The notes: generated by a model from the letters alone, not told the origin. Positions 39,452 to 48,762 are shown, counted from the first letter of the stretch. The stretch is 64,000 nt of DNA from CAG-791 sp000431495 (GCA_052117605.1 JBQKIT010000004.1); one strand, 5' to 3'. Numbers and translations: made by a program.

Positions 39452-41965
39452 ATGAGCATTCCTTATACACAAAATGCCAGGGAGGTTCTCCGACTTGCCG
39501 AAGAGGCGGCAAAGGAGAACGGAAGCGGATATGTCGGAACGGAGCACCTGCTTCTTGGCATGATCCGGGAGCAGGCAGGAGTTGCCTCTCAGGTATTGAA
39601 GAACAACGGAATTACCGAAGAGAAGCTGAAGGATATGATTTCCTCGCTTCGTCTGGAGGAGGGAAAGACTGCAGTCATGGACCGGGACGGGTATACTCCC
39701 CGGCTGCGCGACATCCTGGATGGCGCTATGGAGCTTGCAGAAGAGCAATATCATGTGAAGGAGCTTGGAACGGAGTTCTTTCTTCTTGCAACCATTCTGG
39801 AGCGTCAGAACGTAGCACTGAAGCTGATGGAGGCTGCGGGAGCAAACGTTCCGAAGATTTATTTTGAAACGCTGGCGGCAATGGGGGTAAATCTGCAGGA
39901 GCATCGGCAGGATCTGACCGGCGATCCGCAGCAGGGACAGGACGGTGCTGTTGGCGGAAGAAATATGCTGGAGATGTACAGCCGTGATCTGACCGCCCAG
40001 GCGGAGAGCGGGGCCATGGATCCCGTGGTAGGACGCGAGACGGAAATGAAGCGGGTGATTCAGATTTTGTCCAGAAGGACAAAGAACAATCCCTGCCTGA
40101 TCGGTGAGCCCGGCGTCGGCAAAACGGCCATCGTAGAAGGACTTGCACAGAAGATTGTCCGGGGAGAGGTTCCGGCCTCGGTGCAGGGAAAGCGCCTTCT
40201 TACGCTGGATCTGTCCGGCATGGTGGCAGGCTCCAAATACCGCGGCGAATTTGAGGAGCGCATCAAGGGCGTCATCGAAGAGGTCCGGAATGCGGGCGAT
40301 GTCATTTTGTTTGTGGATGAGATGCACACGCTGATCGGGGCCGGCGGAGCAGAGGGCTCCATTGATGCCTCGAACATTCTGAAGCCCGCTCTTGCAAGGG
40401 GCGAGATTCAGATGATCGGTGCGACGACCATCAATGAGTATCACAAGTATGTCGAGCGGGATGCCGCACTGGAGAGACGTTTCCAGCCGGTTCAGGTGGA
40501 GGAGCCCGATGAAGCGCAGACGCTGGAGATTCTGAAGGGAATCGTGCCGCGCTACGAGGAGCATCATCAGGTCCATGTGAGTAAGGAGGCCATGGAGGAG
40601 GCGGTTCGTCTGTCCCAGCGCTATATCAACGACCGCAACCTTCCGGATAAAGCCATTGATGTCATTGATGAAGCCTGCGCTGCGGTTCGCCTGAAGAATC
40701 CGGTGAAGAAGGAAAGTGACCCTCTGGCAGAACTTGAGAAGAAGCTCGCCGCAGAGGATGAGAAGCTTGCAAAGGCCGTCGTCGACGGAAGGCTTCGTGC
40801 GGCAAGAGCATCCAGAAAGCGCTACGACCAGCTTCAGGAGCAGTTTGAGAAGCTGCTCCGGCAGCCGGCGGAGCAGGCAAAGGAGAAGGAGCTGCCGCTT
40901 GTGACGGCAGAGGACGTTGCGGGCGTGATTTCTGTCTGGTCCAAGGTGCCGGTCAGCCAGCTCACCGAGAAAGAGAGCGAGCGGCTGCTTCGTCTTGAGG
41001 ATACGCTGCACAAAAGGGTGATCGGACAGGAGGATGCGGTAAAAGCCGTGTCGAAGGCGATTCGCCGCGGACGTGTCGGCCTGCAGGATCCGAACCGTCC
41101 CATCGGCTCGTTCCTGTTTCTCGGACCCACGGGCGTTGGCAAAACAGAGCTTGCCAAGGCTCTGGCGGCAGCTGTGTTCGGCGACGAGAAGAATATGATC
41201 CGCGTGGACATGTCGGAATATATGGAGCAGTATGCGGTTTCGAAGATGATCGGCTCTGCACCCGGCTATGTCGGCTATGACGAGGGCGGTCAGCTCACCG
41301 ACAAGGTGCGGAAGAACCCGTATTCTGTGGTGCTCTTTGATGAGATTGAGAAGGCAAATCCTGATGTCTTCAACATTCTCCTGCAGATTCTGGACGAGGG
41401 GCATCTGACGGATTCCAAGGGAAGACAGGTGAATTTCCGCAATACGATTATCATCATGACCTCGAACGTGGGCGCCAGAAATATTGTGGATTCCCGCAGC
41501 ATCGGCTTCTCCCAGAAGCCTACCAAAGAGCAGGAATATGAGAAGATGCAGGCGGGAGTCATGGCAGAGGTGCGCAAGATGTTCCGCCCGGAATTCATCA
41601 ACCGTATTGACGGCATTGAGGTCTTCCATGCACTGACGCATGAGGAGCTTCTGCGGATTACCACGCTGCTGTGCAATGATCTGGCACGGCGTGCAAAGGA
41701 GCAGCTCGGACTTACGCTTCGCATTGCTCCGTCACTGAAGGAGCACCTTGTCGATCAGTATGCGGATCCGAAGATGGGAGCAAGACCTCTTCGCCGTGCA
41801 CTCCAGAGCGTTGTGGAGGATGAGCTGTCCACGCGGCTTCTTGCAGAGGAATTCGCAAAGGGAGATTCGGTCACCATCGGCTGCCGGAACGGCAAGGTGA
41901 CGTTTGAAAAGACAAGGACAAGAGCTGCCCGCGGCAGTCAGAAGGATAGGAAGCATGCCGAATAA
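39452..41965 (+). CDS. ClpC-type AAA+ ATPase subunit of Clp protease
   Basis: The 837-residue protein has an N-terminal ClpN double repeat (residues 1-145), a first AAA+ module with Walker A GEPGVGKTA near 214 and Walker B ILFVDEMH near 285, a short coiled M-domain (about 415-475), a second AAA+ module with GPTGVGKTE near 556 and SVVLFDEIEKA near 625, and a C-terminal domain. It unfolds substrates for ClpP. The size and short M-domain fit ClpC rather than ClpB. CtsR, McsA and McsB, which often accompany clpC, are absent; a GntR regulator stands before it and radA overlaps its end. Confidence 0.92.
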   Translation: MSIPYTQNAREVLRLAEEAAKENGSGYVGTEHLLLGMIREQAGVASQVLKNNGITEEKLKDMISSLRLEEGKTAVMDRDGYTPRLRDILDGAMELAEEQYHVKELGTEFFLLATILERQNVALKLMEAAGANVPKIYFETLAAMGVNLQEHRQDLTGDPQQGQDGAVGGRNMLEMYSRDLTAQAESGAMDPVVGRETEMKRVIQILSRRTKNNPCLIGEPGVGKTAIVEGLAQKIVRGEVPASVQGKRLLTLDLSGMVAGSKYRGEFEERIKGVIEEVRNAGDVILFVDEMHTLIGAGGAEGSIDASNILKPALARGEIQMIGATTINEYHKYVERDAALERRFQPVQVEEPDEAQTLEILKGIVPRYEEHHQVHVSKEAMEEAVRLSQRYINDRNLPDKAIDVIDEACAAVRLKNPVKKESDPLAELEKKLAAEDEKLAKAVVDGRLRAARASRKRYDQLQEQFEKLLRQPAEQAKEKELPLVTAEDVAGVISVWSKVPVSQLTEKESERLLRLEDTLHKRVIGQEDAVKAVSKAIRRGRVGLQDPNRPIGSFLFLGPTGVGKTELAKALAAAVFGDEKNMIRVDMSEYMEQYAVSKMIGSAPGYVGYDEGGQLTDKVRKNPYSVVLFDEIEKANPDVFNILLQILDEGHLTDSKGRQVNFRNTIIIMTSNVGARNIVDSRSIGFSQKPTKEQEYEKMQAGVMAEVRKMFRPEFINRIDGIEVFHALTHEELLRITTLLCNDLARRAKEQLGLTLRIAPSLKEHLVDQYADPKMGARPLRRALQSVVEDELSTRLLAEEFAKGDSVTIGCRNGKVTFEKTRTRAARGSQKDRKHAE

Positions 41966-43349
41966 AAAGAAAACAACGGCGTTTTACTGCAGTGAATGCG
42001 GCTATGAATCTGCAAAATGGGTGGGGCAGTGCCCCGCCTGTCATGCATGGAATACGATGGTTGAGGCTCCGGTGCGGGTGATCCCGTCCGCAGCCTCTTC
42101 GTTTCGGCAGGGAAGGGCCGGGAAGCCGGGGCTTTTTCCGGAGGAAAGACCGGTATCCCTTTCGGAAATTCACGACGAGGGAGAGGTACGTTGGTCGACC
42201 GGATACGGCGAGCTGGACAGAGTGCTTGGAGGCGGCATTGTCAAAGGCTCCATGCTCCTTGTGGGCGGCGATCCCGGCATCGGAAAATCGACACTTCTTC
42301 TGCAGGTAACCAGAAATCTTGCAGAGAGCGGGCGCAGAGTGATTTATGTCAGCGGAGAGGAGTCGCTTCACCAGATCAAGCTCCGCGCGGGAAGGATCGG
42401 AAAGGTCGGGGAGCAGTTGAAATTTTACTGCGAGACAGATCTGGACCGGATTACGGAGGTCCTTCTGGAGGAGAAGCCGGAGCTGGTTGTCATCGACTCC
42501 ATTCAGACGATGAACAATTCTTCCGTGGACGCGGCTCCCGGGAGCATTTCCCAGATTCGTGAGACGACGGGGGTTCTGCTCCGACTTGCAAAGCAGATGG
42601 GAATCACCTTCTTCATCATCGGACATGTGACCAAGGAGGGAACGGTTGCGGGCCCCAGAGTTCTGGAGCACATGGTCGACACGGTGCTGTATTTCGAAGG
42701 AGACCGGTATGCGTCCTACCGGATCATCCGCGGAGTCAAGAACCGTTTCGGCTCCACCAATGAGATCGGGATCTTTGAAATGCGGCGGGAAGGTCTGTGC
42801 GAGGTGGAAAATCCGTCGGAATATATGCTCTCCGGAAGACCGGAAAATGCCTGCGGGTCGGTGGTCTCCTGCAGCATGGACGGAACAAGAGCGATGCTGA
42901 CAGAGGTTCAGGCGCTTGTCTGCAAGACGAGCTTCGGCTTTCCAAAGCGGCAGGCGACCGGAACGGATTATAACCGTGTGAGCCTTCTGATGGCGGTTCT
43001 CGAGAAACGTCTGGGGATTCCTCTTTCGGAATACGATGCGTATGTCAATCTGGCGGGCGGAATCCGGCAGACAGAGCCGGCACTGGATCTTGGCATTGCG
43101 CTGGCAATTCTCTCCAGCTACCGGGGACTTCCTGCAGGGGACAAGACGGTGGCCTTTGGGGAGATCGGCCTTTCCGGCGAGGTGCGCATGGTGACGATGG
43201 CAGATATACGGGTGCAGGAGGCGGCAAAGCTTGGATTTGAGACCGTGATCCTTCCTGCAAGCAATGTGAAGGGGCTGAAGGCCCCTGCAGGGATCCGCAT
43301 TGTGGGAATACGGAGCCTGCAGGAGGCGGTTCGGCAGCTGTCAGAGTGA
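41955..43349 (+). CDS. radA: DNA repair protein RadA
   Basis: The 464-residue protein has the N-terminal zinc finger (CSECG...CPACHAW), a RecA-like domain with Walker A GGDPGIGKST near 96-105, the RadA-specific KNRFG motif in GVKNRFGSTNEIG, and a Lon-like C-terminal domain (about 290-460). It promotes branch migration in recombination repair. ATG 41955, with GGATAGGAAG upstream, overlaps the clpC end by 11 bp, showing coupling. The pairing of clpC and radA is common in Firmicutes. Confidence 0.96.
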   Translation: MPNKKKTTAFYCSECGYESAKWVGQCPACHAWNTMVEAPVRVIPSAASSFRQGRAGKPGLFPEERPVSLSEIHDEGEVRWSTGYGELDRVLGGGIVKGSMLLVGGDPGIGKSTLLLQVTRNLAESGRRVIYVSGEESLHQIKLRAGRIGKVGEQLKFYCETDLDRITEVLLEEKPELVVIDSIQTMNNSSVDAAPGSISQIRETTGVLLRLAKQMGITFFIIGHVTKEGTVAGPRVLEHMVDTVLYFEGDRYASYRIIRGVKNRFGSTNEIGIFEMRREGLCEVENPSEYMLSGRPENACGSVVSCSMDGTRAMLTEVQALVCKTSFGFPKRQATGTDYNRVSLLMAVLEKRLGIPLSEYDAYVNLAGGIRQTEPALDLGIALAILSSYRGLPAGDKTVAFGEIGLSGEVRMVTMADIRVQEAAKLGFETVILPASNVKGLKAPAGIRIVGIRSLQEAVRQLSE

Positions 43350-43475
43350 CAGGGGAATCAGGCGAAGGCTTACATCGATGGAAGAATGGTCTGCAGCGGG
43401 GAAAGAGGCCTGCGAATTGTGACGGATCTGAAGGGCAATCTGATCCGGAAGGATCGTCTGGATGAAGTAAGATAA
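43350..43475 (+). other. In-frame protein-like extension after the radA stop
   Basis: After the radA TGA (43347-43349), the same frame runs for 41 more codons to a TAA at 43473-43475, with a protein-like segment (AYIDGRMVCSGERGLRIV then DLKGNLIRKDRLDEVR). No start codon with a ribosome-binding site fits. It is either the C-terminal remnant of a deleted gene or a readthrough product. RadA proteins normally end where this TGA is. I do not recognise the segment. Confidence 0.4.
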
Positions 43476-43486
43476 GGAAAGACTGG

Positions 43487-43535
43487 AAAACCAGAACTGT
43501 TGGCGGAATCCGCCATGCAGTTCTGGTTTTCTTTT
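43487..43535 (+). terminator. Strong intrinsic terminator at the left edge of the A+T-rich island
   Basis: AAAACCAGAACTG (43487-43499) pairs with CAGTTCTGGTTTT (43518-43530), with a nested GGCGG/CCGCC hairpin inside, and CTTTT follows. Confidence 0.9.
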
Positions 43536-43598
43536 GGACAGTTCATACTTAGTGACTGCTCAATGACGGAACAACAAAACAAGGGAAGGAGTTGCATC

Positions 43599-44291
43599 AT
43601 GAATAAAATCCTGATTATAGATGATGACAGAGAACTGTGCGCTTTGATTAAACGTAGCGTACAAGCAGAAAACATAGAAGCTGATTTTTGTAATACCGGA
43701 AAAGAGGGCTTACAAAAATTAAGAGAGCAGGAATATCAGCTTGTGGTGCTGGATGTGATGATGCCCGGCATGGATGGCTTTGAAACGCTGGAAGAAATCC
43801 GCAAAGAGAACAGCCTGCCGATTTTGATGTTTGCATCCAAAAATGACAGCATTTCTAAAGTGCGGGGCTTACGGGCCGGGGCGGACGATTATCTGACAAA
43901 ACCGTTTGATATGGACGAACTGATTGCCCGTATTGCGTCCCTCATTCGCCGCTACACCCGTTTTAATCATCAAGCCGGAGCTGTGCAAAAACTGGATTTT
44001 GATGGATTGCAGATTGACCTTGAAAATCGTTCTGTTACGACGGAAAATGGCACTTTTGAACTTCCACCAAAGGAATTTGATCTGCTCCTGTACTGTGCAA
44101 AGCATCAAGGGAAAATTTTGACAAAACAGCAGATTTATGAGGAAGTTTGGGGCGAAGAATATTTCTATGATGACAGTAACATTATGGCGATTATCAGTCG
44201 GCTTCGTAAAAAATTAGAAGTCAATCCTTCAAGCCCAAAGTATATACAAACGGTCAAAGGGATTGGCTACCGGTTTAATAAGGAGGTGTAG
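43599..44291 (+). CDS. OmpR/PhoB-family response regulator
   Basis: The 230-residue protein has a receiver domain (1-120: IIDDD at 7-10, phosphorylation site D52 in VVLDVMMPG, LTKPFD near 100-105) and a winged-helix DNA-binding domain (about 130-228, with KEFDLLLYCAKHQGKILTK and VKGIGYRF at the end). AAGGGAAGGAG lies 7 bases before ATG 43599. It is followed after 5 bp by its histidine kinase, then a three-gene ABC transporter. It resembles VanR/LanR-type regulators of peptide-antibiotic immunity. Codon use and base composition are more A+T-rich than in radA. Confidence 0.92.
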   Translation: MNKILIIDDDRELCALIKRSVQAENIEADFCNTGKEGLQKLREQEYQLVVLDVMMPGMDGFETLEEIRKENSLPILMFASKNDSISKVRGLRAGADDYLTKPFDMDELIARIASLIRRYTRFNHQAGAVQKLDFDGLQIDLENRSVTTENGTFELPPKEFDLLLYCAKHQGKILTKQQIYEEVWGEEYFYDDSNIMAIISRLRKKLEVNPSSPKYIQTVKGIGYRFNKEV

Positions 44292-44296
44292 TCAGT

Positions 44297-45214
44297 ATGG
44301 AAATCATTGTATTCTTATCCGTTGTGATTGCTGTTGTGGCTGTATTGACTTCCATCGTTCTCGTTCGGCGTGTAAAAAAACAAATAGCAGAAATGACCGA
44401 TGTGCTGGTTGATGTAAAAAACGGAAATGGCAACCGCCGTATTTTGTCTGCAACAAATGAACTGACTGCGCCTCTTGCCTATGAAATCAATGAGATCGTT
44501 GTGTCCTATGAAAGCAGACTTTCGATTGTACGGCAGACAGAGGAAACCAACCGCCAGCTTATGACGAGCCTTTCCCATGATGTGCGAACGCCTCTTACTA
44601 CTCTGATTGGGTATCTTGACGCTGCACACAAAGGACTGGTCACAGGAAAAGACCGGGATGATTATATTGAAACCGCCAGCCGGAAAGCCCATGATCTGAA
44701 AGAATATATTGATGTACTCTTTGACTGGTTCAAGTTAAATTCCAACGAGTTTGCTTTGGAGATCCAGAGTGTTGAGGCCGCAGAGCTGACAAGAAATATC
44801 CTCATTGACTGGATACCGATTTTTGAGGATAAACAGGTTGAGTATGACATCGATATTCCCGAACAGCCTGTCCGGGTAAGATTGGATATGGACAGCTATA
44901 TGAGGATTGTCAATAATCTCATTCAAAATGTAATCGCTCACAGCCATGCAGACAAAATCAAAATTGCACTGTCAAAGAAGGAAAATAACATGGAGCTGCT
45001 GCTGGCGGATAATGGAGTGGGAATTGAGAAGGAAGATTTGAAACACATTTTTGAACGGCTCTATAAGTGTGACAAAGGACGGTCTGAAAAAGGAAGCGGT
45101 CTTGGTCTTTCTATTGTCCATCAGCTTGTAGAAAAGATGGGTGGGAGTATAACAGTTGAAAGTTTGCCGGGAAAAGGAACTGAATTTATGTTGCTTTTTC
45201 CTTTGGAGAGTTAA
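44297..45214 (+). CDS. Sensor histidine kinase
   Basis: The 305-residue protein has one membrane helix at the N-terminus (about 1-23), a linker, a HisKA domain with phosphorylated H94 in SLSHDVRTPL, and an HATPase domain with N, G1 (DNGVGI near 237) and G2 (GSGLGLSIV near 268) boxes. There is only a very short extracellular part, as in kinases that sense antimicrobial peptides within the membrane or through a partner transporter. It lies between its response regulator and an ABC transporter. Followed by a terminator at 45218. Confidence 0.92.
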   Translation: MEIIVFLSVVIAVVAVLTSIVLVRRVKKQIAEMTDVLVDVKNGNGNRRILSATNELTAPLAYEINEIVVSYESRLSIVRQTEETNRQLMTSLSHDVRTPLTTLIGYLDAAHKGLVTGKDRDDYIETASRKAHDLKEYIDVLFDWFKLNSNEFALEIQSVEAAELTRNILIDWIPIFEDKQVEYDIDIPEQPVRVRLDMDSYMRIVNNLIQNVIAHSHADKIKIALSKKENNMELLLADNGVGIEKEDLKHIFERLYKCDKGRSEKGSGLGLSIVHQLVEKMGGSITVESLPGKGTEFMLLFPLES

Positions 45215-45217
45215 GCG

Positions 45218-45254
45218 GGTTCCCGTCTTTATGGCGGGAGCCTTTGTTATTTTA
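45218..45254 (+). terminator. Terminator after the histidine kinase gene
   Basis: GGTTCCCGTC (45218-45227) pairs with GGCGGGAGCC (45233-45242), two of the pairs being G-T, followed by TTTGTTATTTTA. Confidence 0.7.
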
Positions 45255-45268
45255 CTGGATTTCAAATT

Positions 45269-45309
45269 GCAAGGTTAATGCAAGGTTGCGGCAAGGTTAA
45301 TGCAAGGTT
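45269..45309 (+). promoter_or_regulatory. Four GCAAGGTT direct repeats with 11-bp period, likely response-regulator operator
   Basis: GCAAGGTT occurs perfectly at 45269-45276, 45280-45287, 45291-45298 and 45302-45309, with 3-bp spacers AAT, GCG, AAT. The 11-bp period puts all four on the same face of the DNA helix, as OmpR-family regulators require. It stands 40 bp upstream of the ABC ATPase start and is a strong candidate site for the regulator encoded at 43599. Confidence 0.8.
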
Positions 45310-45348
45310 GGCATGACAGAATACCTTACAGAACAGGAGGTTTTGAAT

Positions 45349-46275
45349 ATGGATACAAATTATATCATTGAAACAAAAAATCTGACGAAGCAATACGGCT
45401 CACAAAAGAGTGTGGCTGACTTAAATATCCATGTGAAGCGTGGGAGAATTTACGGTCTGCTGGGCAGAAACGGAGCCGGAAAAACCACTACCATGAAAAT
45501 GCTGTTGGGCTTAACGAAGCCGACTTCCGGTGAGGTCAAAATCTGGGGAAAGTCTTTGCAAGGGAATGAAAAGAAGCTGTTGCCCCGTATCGGAAGCCTG
45601 ATTGAGTCGCCCGGTTTTTATCCCAATCTGACCGGCACAGAGAACCTGCGTATCTTTGCTACTCTGCGGGGCGTACCAAACAATCATGCTATCAAAGATG
45701 CTCTGGATCTGGTAGGACTGCCCTACAAAGATAAAAAGCTCTTTTCACAGTATTCTCTTGGTATGAAACAGCGGCTTGCCATCGCCCTTGCCGTTATGCA
45801 CGATCCGGAGCTTTTGATTTTGGATGAGCCGATCAACGGCCTCGATCCCATCGGTATTGCAGAAGTACGCTCCTTTATTCGGGAGCTTTGCGACGCAAGA
45901 GGAAAAACTATTTTGATTTCCAGTCACATTCTTTCGGAGATTTCTTTGCTGGCTGACGATATTGGAATTATCGACCACGGCGCGTTGCTGGAAGAAGAAA
46001 GCCTTGCTGAGCTGGAGCAAAAAAGCAGTAAGCATATCCGTTTTACGCTCTCTGATACTGCACAGGCGGCAAGAATTTTGGAACGCAATTTCCATGAAAA
46101 CCATTTCTCCATACAGGACGACTACAATCTGCGCCTGCACAACCTGGATCTGCCTGTGGGGAAAATAGTAACTGCCTTTGTAGAAAACGGATTGGAGGTA
46201 TCGGAGGCGCATACTTGTGAAGAAAGTCTTGAAGATTACTTCAAGCGTGTGACAGGGGGAGAAGGAATTGCTTAA
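45349..46275 (+). CDS. ABC transporter ATP-binding protein (bacitracin/lantibiotic immunity type)
   Basis: The 308-residue ATPase has Walker A GRNGAGKTTT near 38-47, the signature YSLGMKQR near 137-144, Walker B LLILDEPINGLDP near 157-169 and a C-terminal extension of about 95 residues typical of BcrA/LanF-type proteins. With two different permeases downstream it forms a LanFEG-like pump that expels antimicrobial peptides from the membrane. ATG 45349, with AGGAGG 9 bases upstream, is preferred over 45313. It overlaps the next gene by 8 bp. Confidence 0.9.
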   Translation: MDTNYIIETKNLTKQYGSQKSVADLNIHVKRGRIYGLLGRNGAGKTTTMKMLLGLTKPTSGEVKIWGKSLQGNEKKLLPRIGSLIESPGFYPNLTGTENLRIFATLRGVPNNHAIKDALDLVGLPYKDKKLFSQYSLGMKQRLAIALAVMHDPELLILDEPINGLDPIGIAEVRSFIRELCDARGKTILISSHILSEISLLADDIGIIDHGALLEEESLAELEQKSSKHIRFTLSDTAQAARILERNFHENHFSIQDDYNLRLHNLDLPVGKIVTAFVENGLEVSEAHTCEESLEDYFKRVTGGEGIA

Positions 46276-47053
46276 ACTAATCAAATGCGAATTTTTGAAA
46301 TTGAAACGGAAGAAATTTATTCCGCTTATTATTCTGGCTGCTTTCCTGTTTCCAATCCCGCTGACTTATCTGATGACAACGCCCTCTATGATGGAGCGAT
46401 ATACAGATCGGGCAGATGCTTTCGATGGATTATTTAACATGGTGTTGGGATATGGTATCCAGTTTTTACTGCCCTGCATTATTGGAGTGATTGCCGCTAT
46501 TCTGTTTTTTATGGAACGCGACAACGATACATTCAAAAATCTGCGTACAATTCCCGTAACCAGCACGCAAATGGTACTTGCAAAGATTATTGTCCTTTTT
46601 ATCTTTGGAATTGTTTTTTGCGTGGCTTCTACCATTGCAACAATTCTTTGCGGAATTGGAACATTAGAAGTTTATGGAAGTGGTTATAAGCTGTTTTTGG
46701 CGGTTGAAACGGGGATCTTCATTACGGCAGGAACACTCCCGTTGATTGTCCTTGTTGTCTTTTTCAGTAAGACCTATGGTTTTTCCATTTTGTTGTGTGT
46801 CTTTTACAGCGTTCTGAACATGAGTGCTACGGCATTGTTTGACACACTGCCTAAAACCATGTTATGGCTTCTGCCCACGCCACTGACTACATTTTGGAGT
46901 GCGGGAGATATGGCGGCTCATGGAATAAAAATGGACTTGGAGCAAATGACAGGGCTAATTCCCTCAACATTTCAAGTTGTATTCATTCTTGGGATCATGG
47001 CATTGGTTTCGTTCTTACTGATTGACAGATTATATAAGCAGAGGGGGGAATAA
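46268..47053 (+). CDS. ABC transporter permease (LanE-like)
   Basis: The 261-residue protein has six predicted membrane helices and the FxKLKRKKF N-terminus of ABC-2 immunity permeases. It starts at TTG 46268 inside the end of the ATPase gene; GGGGGAGAAGGAA before the TTG supports that start. It pairs with the next permease, a similar but distinct protein. Base composition matches the A+T-rich island. Its role is as the membrane part of a peptide-immunity exporter; the peptide is unknown. Confidence 0.85.
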   Translation: MLKLIKCEFLKLKRKKFIPLIILAAFLFPIPLTYLMTTPSMMERYTDRADAFDGLFNMVLGYGIQFLLPCIIGVIAAILFFMERDNDTFKNLRTIPVTSTQMVLAKIIVLFIFGIVFCVASTIATILCGIGTLEVYGSGYKLFLAVETGIFITAGTLPLIVLVVFFSKTYGFSILLCVFYSVLNMSATALFDTLPKTMLWLLPTPLTTFWSAGDMAAHGIKMDLEQMTGLIPSTFQVVFILGIMALVSFLLIDRLYKQRGE

Positions 47054-47055
47054 GC

Positions 47056-47817
47056 ATGGCTTGCATTGTAAAAACAGAATTTTATAAATTGAAAAGGTAT
47101 CATATCCTTTGGGCGGGCGTTGCACTCATGCTCCTATCCGTCCTGCTGACCTTGTTTACCTCTATGGCGAATGATGGTTCCGTTTGGGATTTTGCCTATC
47201 TTACAGAACAGGTCATCAAAAACAATATGTCCATGATTTTTCCGATGTGTATCAGTCTAATTGCTGGATATATGATTTCTCGTGAGCAGACGGATGACAC
47301 ATTGAAAAATATTCTGACTGTGCCGATCTCTTTTAAGAAACTGTTGACCGGAAAATTGATTGTGTGCGGCGTATTGTCTATTATTTTCGGGCTGATATGC
47401 AGTCTGTTTACAATCATAGCAGAAATGATTGTGGGATTTCCCGGCTTTGAGATTTCCTTAGCTCTAAAAGCAGCCTTGCAGATTACTGCGGTTAATTTCT
47501 TTTTATATCTTGCGGTTCTGCCGATTATCGCTCTTACTTGTCGGAAGGCAGGCAGCTTTTTAGTCGGTGTAATCATTGCTTTTGTCTATGGATATGGAGG
47601 GATGTTTGCCGCAGGAAATATGACATTAGCAAACATTTATCCGATTACCGCAAGTCTTGGAATGGTAGGCTACCGTAGCTATGATACCGCAGTCAACTGG
47701 AATATCGGAACCTGTTCTTGCAGTCTTGCGCTTGCTGTCGTTATTTCTGCCATCTTGATTTTGTGCATGAAAGAACGAGAAGCAACTCAAACAAAGAAAA
47801 AGGCCAAAAAGGTATGA
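47056..47817 (+). CDS. ABC transporter permease (LanG-like)
   Basis: The 253-residue protein has six predicted helices and an N-terminus (VKTEFYKLKRYH) like the preceding permease. It begins 2 bp after that gene. Together with the ATPase and first permease it completes a LanFEG-type transporter. The C-terminus is lysine-rich (TKKKAKKV). No clear terminator follows; the next 340 bp contain no gene. Confidence 0.85.
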   Translation: MACIVKTEFYKLKRYHILWAGVALMLLSVLLTLFTSMANDGSVWDFAYLTEQVIKNNMSMIFPMCISLIAGYMISREQTDDTLKNILTVPISFKKLLTGKLIVCGVLSIIFGLICSLFTIIAEMIVGFPGFEISLALKAALQITAVNFFLYLAVLPIIALTCRKAGSFLVGVIIAFVYGYGGMFAAGNMTLANIYPITASLGMVGYRSYDTAVNWNIGTCSCSLALAVVISAILILCMKEREATQTKKKAKKV

Positions 47818-48156
47818 TGAATTTTCTGGAAATATTGTTCTCATCGTATCCCATCTCCTTATGATTCAATCGATCATTAATTGTAAAAATTAAGAAGCAT
47901 TCCAATCAGTTCATCATGTCAGTTTTATTTTGTGTTATGCTGTTTTATATAATTTTTTTGCCCTTGTATTTTCCCTTATCAGAGTTCGTAAACACTGGTG
48001 GGACGATATAATACAAGGGAAACAATAAGGGAAAGCCCGCCTGTGATAAATTTAGTGTTTTCAAGGGTTTGCGGAGAATTTAACAACAAGATATAACAGT
48101 TATTAAATTTCTTAAAACAGGTGAAATCTCAATCAGGATTTGCAGATTGGAGAATT
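47818..48156. other. A+T-rich intergenic stretch without a gene
   Basis: This stretch has no supportable reading frame. CCCTTGTATT (47961-47970) is matched by its complement AATACAAGGG (48010-48019), and CCCTTAT (47973-47979) by ATAAGGG (48025-48031); the order is not that of one simple hairpin. A TATAAT-like sequence at 48006-48012 could be a -10 for the next gene. Confidence 0.4.
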
Positions 48157-48651
48157 ATGAGAGCAGAAGAATTATGGAAAGCATATTGCGAGAAAGAGAA
48201 TATAGATATTGATACTCCTTATAGTGCGTGGGGATTTGGAGATGCAGCTGATCAGCTGGCAGACCTTGTATTAAAGGGAATCAAGACTGCAACTGCATCC
48301 GCATATGATCTATATTTTATGGAAGGAGAAGAAGAGCCATTACCACAGCCAGGTGATTATAGTGTTATTTTAGACTCAAAGGATGAGGCAATTTGTATTA
48401 TTCAAACCACTAAGACTACAGTCGTTCCATTTAATGAAGTATCAGAGGAACACGCTTACAAGGAAGGGGAAGGAGACAGAAGTCTTGCATATTGGAGAGC
48501 GGTTCATGAAGAATTCTTTACAAAAGAATTTGAAGAAACTAAAACTGAATTCAATGGACAAACAAGAATTCTTTGTGAGGAGTTTCAAGTAGTTTACGAT
48601 TGCACGACAACTTATCAAAAAATAAGCTCCCCATTAGCAAAAAATGAATAG
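48157..48651 (+). CDS. ASCH-domain protein
   Basis: The 164-residue acidic protein matches the ASCH fold: an N-terminal helix (ELWKAYCEKENID), WGFG and a KGIKTATAS segment near 45-53, LPQPGDYSVIL near 64-74 and a C-terminal beta-strand pair. ASCH proteins bind or process RNA or nucleotides; some have amidohydrolase activity on modified cytidine. ATG 48157 follows TTGGAGAAT. It is in the A+T-rich island between the ABC operon and tRNA-Trp and is alone. Specific role unknown. Confidence 0.8.
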   Translation: MRAEELWKAYCEKENIDIDTPYSAWGFGDAADQLADLVLKGIKTATASAYDLYFMEGEEEPLPQPGDYSVILDSKDEAICIIQTTKTTVVPFNEVSEEHAYKEGEGDRSLAYWRAVHEEFFTKEFEETKTEFNGQTRILCEEFQVVYDCTTTYQKISSPLAKNE

Positions 48652-48762
48652 AAAATGTATAAAAGTAGCAAAAGCGAATAAGGAATTATGCATTAGACAC
48701 ACATTTGTAAAAAGGGAGAAAAATTAAGCAGTGACACAGTAATGACACATTGATTTTTAAAA

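Noticed and set aside
39320..41641. Long open frame antisense to the clpC-type gene (about 770 codons)
   Set aside because: A shadow of the clpC codon pattern; no domain, no start signal.
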